Shown here in pieces: positions 59,419 to 64,000 of a DNA stretch of 64,000 nt. The translations under genes and the position numbers were made by a program. A model generated the notes under the pieces. The model did no database searches. It saw only the letters and a list, made by a program, of their open reading frames with translations, and was not told the DNA's origin. Origin of the DNA: Hyphococcus sp. (GTDB lineage: Bacteria > Pseudomonadota > Alphaproteobacteria > Caulobacterales > Parvularculaceae). The stretch is taken from assembly GCA_028281665.1 (NCBI GenBank), contig JANQJK010000028.1, positions 1 to 64,000 on the forward strand, read 5' to 3'. Every line of letters starts with the position of its first letter. The first letter of the stretch is position 1.

Positions 59419-60765
59419 CTATGCGGACTTTGCGTCCTTGTTTTCAGCGATAACCCGCAACCCCCCGGCCGCCGCCAGAATGGAGCGAAGCGTTTCCGTA
59501 CCGCCCGCGGTGTCGCCCGCGGCAATCGTCTTGCCGTATTCGCTGTTGTAGTTCGATGCGGTGACGATATGCGGCAGCGGCGTTGCAAACACCATTTTCG
59601 CGCCAAGAAGAATGGTCTCGCGCCAGCGCTCAAGCATCTCGCGTTTATATCGGGCCGGCGCGATGACGTAATCGGGTTCGGCGGCGCGCGAGTCCGTGTC
59701 TGAGATGATCGGCAGGCCGGTTTCGCCGAGGGTGTCGCGTTCGCGGGCGGCGTGAGTATCGACAACAGCAGTCACCGGCTTTGCGGCTGGCCCCATAAAC
59801 GCAAGCAACGCTTCGGTCTGTGCGTCGGCGCCAAGGATATGAACATTCTCGCCGCGCCCGGCGATCTTTCCGAAAAGAACCGACAGGGCGTGCCGGATCT
59901 CCACGGCGCGGCGTTCGAATGACTGGAACGGCTGCAGCGCGCGCATGGCAAGCGCGTTTTCTTCATCCCATAGTTTTGCAAGACGCTCGTTCCATGGGTC
60001 GAAGTCGAATTCCGCATTGTTCTCATGGGTGATGAACAGGCGTATCGATCCGCCCTCTTTCGGCGTGAGGGCGCCTTTGACGACCTTCATGCCGGCGGAG
60101 CGGATCATCCATTCAAGAACGGACAGGGAATAAACGGCCGAGACACCGGCCTGGAAAACGTCAATTGCGTTGCGGGACAGGATCGTCGGCGCATAAAGCG
60201 TTTCCAGGGCAAAAACCCCGTCATCGGTGAGCCGCGATTTAACGGCGTTCAGAAACGCTCGCGGCTCGTCAATATGTTCGAACACGGACGACGCGGAAAT
60301 GATGTCAAACTTTTTCTCGCCAAAGGCCTTGTCGAGTTCCGCGCTTGGGAATGACGCTCTCGCAGACCACGCCCATTTGCCGACCTCTTCCACATGCTCG
60401 GAAGGATCGACGCCGAAACGCTCGACCCATCGGGGGTAATAAGACAGGAGAGATCCGTCGTTGCACCCGACATCAAGCGCGGAGCAGTCGCGGCCCGACA
60501 GCAATTCGAGCGCCTCTGTCGCAAGCGCGCGCAGATTTTCACGGTTCGACGCATGGCGCGCCGAAGCGCCGGGCGCGTGTGAGGCGTCGGGAGTCGCGGC
60601 TTGCAACAACCCGCAGGCGCGCGCGTGGCGCGACGGATCGCACAGAACGTAACCTGTTTTCTGCGAGCGGCTGTTGAAGACGCCGGCAACCGGCGGCGCG
60701 TCCATTTCAAAAACGGGCGTTAAGGTTTGCGACCCACACGCCCGACACTGAGTAACCTTTTTCAC
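59419..60765 (-). CDS. Class I SAM-dependent C-methyltransferase-like protein
   Basis: About 448 residues with the three-part architecture of sugar C-methyltransferases: an N-terminal zinc-binding part (CRACGSQTLTPVFEMDAPPV), a Rossmann methyltransferase core with ALDVGCNDGSLLSYY and FDIISASSVFEHIDEP, and a C-terminal domain (VHILGADAQTEALLAF). The GTG at 60765 is preferred because it begins just before the CxxC; the frame extends to 60834. The substrate could be a nucleotide sugar or a small metabolite. It converges with the phosphatase gene. Confidence 0.85.
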   Translation of the reverse strand: MKKVTQCRACGSQTLTPVFEMDAPPVAGVFNSRSQKTGYVLCDPSRHARACGLLQAATPDASHAPGASARHASNRENLRALATEALELLSGRDCSALDVGCNDGSLLSYYPRWVERFGVDPSEHVEEVGKWAWSARASFPSAELDKAFGEKKFDIISASSVFEHIDEPRAFLNAVKSRLTDDGVFALETLYAPTILSRNAIDVFQAGVSAVYSLSVLEWMIRSAGMKVVKGALTPKEGGSIRLFITHENNAEFDFDPWNERLAKLWDEENALAMRALQPFQSFERRAVEIRHALSVLFGKIAGRGENVHILGADAQTEALLAFMGPAAKPVTAVVDTHAARERDTLGETGLPIISDTDSRAAEPDYVIAPARYKREMLERWRETILLGAKMVFATPLPHIVTASNYNSEYGKTIAAGDTAGGTETLRSILAAAGGLRVIAENKDAKSA

Positions 60766-60970
60766 GGTAACGACGCCCCGGTTGACACAACTGTTTTCAG
60801 AGCGGCAACCCTCGCAGACGCGAGTAAAGACCACGTAAAGAGCGGCGGAAGCGTTTTTGCAAACGATCCGTTTACGTACTTTACGGGAGTATTGGCAAGC
60901 GCGCGGTATTAAGGAATTGAAGCGTTATTGTTTATCGGCCGGTAAGAAAGATTACCGCAATGCGCTATGG

Positions 60971-62128
60971 TCACGCCGCCATACGGCCGATCAGCCGCCG
61001 GATGAAGTCCGTTCCAAGCCGGATTTGCTCAAGGGTGATGAACTCATTGGCCTGGTGCGCCTGATCGATCGAGCCGGGTCCGCAGATCACGGTCGAAAAT
61101 CCCGCCTCCTGAAACTGGCCGGCTTCCGCTGCGTAGGCCACAACATCGGTCGCATTGCGACCGGTGATCGACTTGGCGAGGTCGGCGGCGGCGTTGTCGT
61201 CGCGCGGCGCGAAGGCCGGCGCATTGGTCATCTGCTCGATTGCGATGCGACACGACGGCGCCCGGCGGCGCATTTCGGTTTCAACGCCTTTGGCGAAGTC
61301 CGCGAACTCCTCGGCGATATCGACGACGGAGTCTCCCGGCAGCGCGCGCAAGTCCCAGTCGAAGGTCGCCTCCCCGGCCATGATGTTGAGCTGCGTGCCG
61401 CCGCGCACGACGTTGACGGTCATGGTGGAGTAAGGGGGCTCGAACGGGCTTTCCGGGTCCGCGTCGCGGGCCCGCGCGGCGCGCATGTCGGCGATTTTCG
61501 CGATCAGCCTCGCCGCCGCTTCAACGGCCGACACGCCGCGGTCGGTCTGACTGGAATGGGTCGTGTAGCCGGTGACGTGCACGCGAAACGACGCGATGCC
61601 TTTGTGGCCATTGATCACATTCATGTTGGTCGGCTCGCCCACAATGACGGCCGACGGCGCCGGCGCCTTTTCGGCGATTTCCGCAATCATGCTCGGCGCC
61701 CCGAGGCAGCCGACCTCTTCGTCATAAGACAGTGCGAAAATCAACGGGCGTTTCAGGTCCGCCTTCAGCATTTCCGGCACGAGAGACAGCCCGATCGCGG
61801 AGAAGCTTTTCATGTCGCAGGTTCCGCGCCCGTAAAGCTTGCCGTCTTTCTCCGTTGCAACCCAGGGGTCGGTGTCCCAGTCCTGGCCTTCCACCGGCAC
61901 GACATCCGTATGTCCGGAGAGGATGACGCCGCCCGGCGCGCTGGGGCCGACGACGGCGTAAAGGTTGGACTTGGTTCCATCGTCATTCTGGACGCGAAAG
62001 GTCTCAACGCCCAACTCGCCGAGATAAGCCTCAACGTCTTCGATGAGATTGAGGTTCGAGCGCGACGACGTCGTATCGTGGGCGATCAGCCGCGCGATCC
62101 AGTCGAGTTGATGGGAAAGGTCTTTCAT
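60971..62128 (-). CDS. argE: Acetylornithine deacetylase-like M20 peptidase
   Basis: A 385-residue zinc hydrolase. Metal ligands lie in LSGHTDVVPVEG, GRGTCDMKS (Asp), SYDEEVGCLGA (Glu-Glu) and a final DQAHQANEF (His). The length and the start HQLDWIARLIAHDTTSSRSN fit ArgE, which removes acetyl from N-acetylornithine in arginine synthesis; succinyl-diaminopimelate desuccinylases are relatives. It is 62 bp downstream of the MetH-domain gene on the same strand. A long open frame on the opposite strand is an antisense shadow. Confidence 0.88.
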   Translation of the reverse strand: MKDLSHQLDWIARLIAHDTTSSRSNLNLIEDVEAYLGELGVETFRVQNDDGTKSNLYAVVGPSAPGGVILSGHTDVVPVEGQDWDTDPWVATEKDGKLYGRGTCDMKSFSAIGLSLVPEMLKADLKRPLIFALSYDEEVGCLGAPSMIAEIAEKAPAPSAVIVGEPTNMNVINGHKGIASFRVHVTGYTTHSSQTDRGVSAVEAAARLIAKIADMRAARARDADPESPFEPPYSTMTVNVVRGGTQLNIMAGEATFDWDLRALPGDSVVDIAEEFADFAKGVETEMRRRAPSCRIAIEQMTNAPAFAPRDDNAAADLAKSITGRNATDVVAYAAEAGQFQEAGFSTVICGPGSIDQAHQANEFITLEQIRLGTDFIRRLIGRMAA

Positions 62129-62190
62129 ATTGTCGACTGTGTGCGCGAATTGCCCCCGACGCAACCGGGGGCGATGCAACCGGGCGGCGC

Positions 62191-63258
62191 TTACGCCGCA
62201 AAAGCCTCCAAGCCGGAAAGACGCATTTTCGCGTCCCGGTTCGGAATGCTCCGCGGGCTTACGCCATCGACGGCGTCGGCAAACGCCTCGATATGAGCCG
62301 GCGTTGTGCCGCAACACCCGCCGACAAGATTAAGCAGACCCGACCGGGCCCATTCGCTCAAATGCTCGGTCATGGATTCCGGCGTTTCGTCGTAGCCGCC
62401 GAAGGCGTTGGGCAGACCGGCGTTCGGGTATGCGGAAACATAGCAATCCGCCACCGTTGCAAGTTCTTCCACATAAGGGCGCATCAGGTCCGGCCCGAGG
62501 GCGCAGTTGACGCCGACCGTGAGCGGCTTTGCATGACGCACCGCGTTCCAGAAGGCTTCCGGCGTCTGCCCCGACAGGGTGCGGCCCGATTGGTCCGTGA
62601 TCGTCACCGACAGCATGACCGGCACGTCAAACCCGAGATCGTCGAACAGGTTTTGCACCGCGTATACCGCCGCCTTGGCGTTCAGCGTGTCGAAGATGGT
62701 TTCAATCAGCAATGTGTCGGCGCCGCCTTCGATCAGACCGCGCGCCGCATCGCCATAGGCGCGCGCAAGCTCATCGAAATCGGTGTTGCGCTTGCCCGGG
62801 TCATTAACGTCCGGCGATATCGACGCGGTGCGGTTTGTCGGCCCGATGGCGCCGGCGACAAAGCGCGGTCGGTCCGGCGTCGCCGCCCCGTCCGCCTCGG
62901 CCCGCGCCAGCCGCGCCCCTTCAACATTCAACTCGTAAGCGAGATCCTCCATGGCGTAATCGGCCTGGGCGATTGTGGTCGCCGAGAATGTGTTGGTCTC
63001 AATGATGTCGGCGCCGGCCGCGAGATAGGCCCGATGCATGTCGGCGACGATGTCTGGCCGCGACAGGATGAGAATGTCGTTATTGCCTTTGATGTCCTGG
63101 GCCCAGTCGGCGAAACGCGTCGCGCGATAACCCGCCTCGTCGAGTTCGTAGCCCTGGATAAAGGTGCCCGCGGCGCCGTCGAGCACGAGAATGCGCTGCG
63201 TCAGTGCTTCTTTAAGCGCCGCAATGCGCTGCGGCCGGCCGTCAAATGGATCGCTCAT
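62191..63258 (-). CDS. metH: Homocysteine S-methyltransferase domain of methionine synthase (split MetH)
   Basis: A 355-residue protein equal to the N-terminal homocysteine-binding module of cobalamin-dependent methionine synthase. [15 protein letters not shown] begins the barrel. The zinc Cys residues lie in [10 protein letters not shown] and [14 protein letters not shown]. Folate, cobalamin and activation domains are absent, as in alphaproteobacteria where MetH is encoded in two or more genes. AGAGGG lies five bases before the ATG. A 26-bp perfect palindrome sits 15 bases upstream, a likely repressor site. Confidence 0.9.
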   Translation of the reverse strand: MSDPFDGRPQRIAALKEALTQRILVLDGAAGTFIQGYELDEAGYRATRFADWAQDIKGNNDILILSRPDIVADMHRAYLAAGADIIETNTFSATTIAQADYAMEDLAYELNVEGARLARAEADGAATPDRPRFVAGAIGPTNRTASISPDVNDPGKRNTDFDELARAYGDAARGLIEGGADTLLIETIFDTLNAKAAVYAVQNLFDDLGFDVPVMLSVTITDQSGRTLSGQTPEAFWNAVRHAKPLTVGVNCALGPDLMRPYVEELATVADCYVSAYPNAGLPNAFGGYDETPESMTEHLSEWARSGLLNLVGGCCGTTPAHIEAFADAVDGVSPRSIPNRDAKMRLSGLEAFAA

Positions 63259-63273
63259 AATGCCCTCTCGGGA

Positions 63274-63299
63274 ATCATATAAAGATATCTTTATATGAT
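63274..63299. promoter_or_regulatory. 26-bp perfect palindrome upstream of metH
   Basis: The half site ATCATATAAAGAT is followed by its exact reverse complement with no spacer. It starts 16 bases upstream of the metH ATG, so a bound protein would cover the leader or promoter. ArsR-type regulators of the methionine cycle (SahR) bind AT-rich sites of this general form in Proteobacteria; the assignment is inference. Confidence 0.7.
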
Positions 63300-63332
63300 G
63301 TGCAAGCCCTCGCGGCCCCGTCAAGGCGCAAA

Positions 63333-63368
63333 AAAAGCCCCGGCCGCATTCTGCTGGCCGGGGCTTTT
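63333..63368 (-). terminator. Rho-independent terminator
   Basis: A perfect 13-bp stem (AAAAGCCCCGGCC with GGCCGGGGCTTTT) has a 10-nt loop. On the minus strand it is followed by further T residues, so it ends transcription of the histone-like gene that stops at 63391. Confidence 0.88.
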
Positions 63369-63390
63369 GGATCGTTTTGCCTGGAACCGG

Positions 63391-63726
63391 TCAGGCCGCT
63401 TTGCGGCGAACCGTCCTGCGCTTTGCGGCCGGCCTTTTCTTTGCCGGGCGGCCCACAGTTTTTTTAGCGGCAGTCTTTTTCACCGCTTTTTTCGCCGCCG
63501 TTTTTTTGGCGGTCGTTTTTTTTGCCGTGGTCTTTTTCTTCACGGCTTTTTTCTTGGCAGCCGGGCGCGCAACTTTTTTCGCCGCCGGCTTACGCGTTAC
63601 TTTGAGTTTCTTTTTGGCGGCCTTGCGTTTGGCCGGCGCCTTGCGGACCGTCTTCTTTGCGGTCTTCTTTTTTGCAGCCGTTTTTTTCCCTGCCGGGCGG
63701 CCAACTTTTTTTGTCGCTTTTCTCAT
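63391..63726 (-). CDS. Histone H1-like Lys/Ala-rich protein
   Basis: A 111-residue protein made almost wholly of Lys, Ala, Arg, Thr, Pro and Val, with repeated KKTAAKK-type units and two GRP motifs (KKVGRPAGKK near the start, TVGRPAKKRP near the end) resembling AT-hooks. Such proteins compact or bend DNA in the nucleoid and are intrinsically disordered. The ATG at 63726 is chosen because the basic repeats begin there, with AGGGGA upstream. A strong terminator follows. Confidence 0.87.
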   Translation of the reverse strand: MRKATKKVGRPAGKKTAAKKKTAKKTVRKAPAKRKAAKKKLKVTRKPAAKKVARPAAKKKAVKKKTTAKKTTAKKTAAKKAVKKTAAKKTVGRPAKKRPAAKRRTVRRKAA

Positions 63727-63824
63727 CGTTGAAAAGTCCCCTATTGAACTGGCCCATCGCCAGCCATGGGCCGTTACGTCAAAATCAGTTAACAAGTCTT
63801 AAACGCGGAACACGCACGCAAACG

Positions 63825-63860
63825 AAAAGCGCCCCTGCGTTTCACCGCAAGAGCGCTTTT
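63825..63860 (-). terminator. Probable terminator of the FKBP gene
   Basis: AAAAGCGC pairs with GCGCTTTT, and an inner TGCG/CGCA stem extends the hairpin. It lies about 20 bases beyond the FKBP stop in its transcription direction. Confidence 0.65.
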
Positions 63861-63879
63861 GAACTTCGTATGGGATCTG

Positions 63880-64000
63880 TTACTCGGCAGCTCCCCCTTC
63901 GGATCGTTCGGTGACTTCGAGCAATTCCACTTCAAAGATCAGCGCTTCGTTCGGCCCGATGGAACCGCCGCCGCGCACGCCATAGCCAAGCTCCGGCGGA
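63880..64000 (-). CDS. FKBP-type peptidyl-prolyl isomerase, C-terminal part
   Basis: Only the last 39 residues are in the window. They read PPELGYGVRGGGSIGPNEAL then IFEVELLEVTERSEGGAAE and a TAA stop. The PPELGYG, IPPN-like IGPN and LIFEVELLEV segments are the C-terminal signature of FKBP isomerases, which speed cis-trans proline isomerisation during folding. The rest of the gene lies to the right of the window. Confidence 0.88.
   Translation of the reverse strand, partial: PPELGYGVRGGGSIGPNEALIFEVELLEVTERSEGGAAE

Noticed and set aside
60857-62296. A 479-codon open frame on the plus strand
   Set aside because: It lies opposite the ArgE-like gene, which has intact catalytic motifs. The plus frame is rich in Arg and His with no domain, a typical GC-rich antisense shadow.
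62293-63282. A 329-codon open frame on the plus strand
   Set aside because: It is antisense to the MetH-domain gene, whose zinc motifs are intact.

Overview
The window looks like an alphaproteobacterial chromosome. The evidence is the ParB/methyltransferase, DUF5681 and terminase modules, the DUF2924 plus serine recombinase pair, sphingomonad-type TonB receptors with spinster-like MFS partners, and the FKBP, MetH, TerC and VanZ neighbourhood. A marine or aquatic relative of Parvularculales or Hyphomonadales is plausible but not proven. By eye the right end (55.4-64 kb) is GC-rich housekeeping DNA. Everything left of the tRNA-Ser at 55.3 kb is less GC-rich and accessory in content.

Layout. 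(1) 1-1.99 kb: a partial ParB-domain DNA methyltransferase running off the left edge, then about 1.1 kb of non-coding DNA with two copies of a palindrome and a dense array of AGGGAA words. (2) 1.99-38.3 kb: a large catabolic island for an unidentified, probably cyclic or branched, carbon skeleton. It encodes two Baeyer-Villiger monooxygenases, two TonB-dependent receptors, two MFS transporters, two SDRs, an aldehyde dehydrogenase, an acyl-CoA ligase, two class III CoA-transferases, three acyl-CoA dehydrogenases, two enoyl-CoA hydratases, a thiolase with an HMG-CoA-synthase-like partner, an HMG-CoA-lyase-like enzyme, an E1 alpha/beta pair with a stand-alone lipoyl protein, a ThDP-dependent lyase/synthase, and a GntR/FCD regulator. 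A palindrome TTGYATRCAA sits upstream of every major transcription unit, which suggests one regulon controlled by the GntR protein. (3) 38.3-45.8 kb: an IS110-family scar, an XRE repressor-like gene, a secreted protein, and a phage-derived module (ParB/methyltransferase, DUF5681, large terminase, DUF2924, large serine recombinase). (4) 45.94-55.34 kb: a compact 9.4-kb element inserted in the 3' end of tRNA-Ser(GGA), bounded by a perfect 19-bp direct repeat. It carries integrase, AlpA-like factor, RepA/primase-like ATPase, HK97-type capsid, prohead protease and portal, but no recognisable tail, lysis or terminase gene. It resembles a capsid-forming phage satellite. A 20-bp box is repeated before its replication gene and before its capsid gene. 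(5) 55.4-64 kb: core genes for a TerC protein, a VanZ-like protein, GalE, a metallophosphatase, a C-methyltransferase-like protein, an ArgE-like deacetylase, the MetH homocysteine-methyltransferase domain behind a 26-bp palindrome, a histone-H1-like protein and FKBP (partial).

Working model. The receptors and MFS proteins import the substrate. Oxidoreductases and the monooxygenases open rings or oxidise ketones, and CoA-activating enzymes feed beta-oxidation modules that end in thiolytic or lyase cleavage. The order of reactions and the substrate are inference. Functions are read from motifs and remembered family features; no database search was run.
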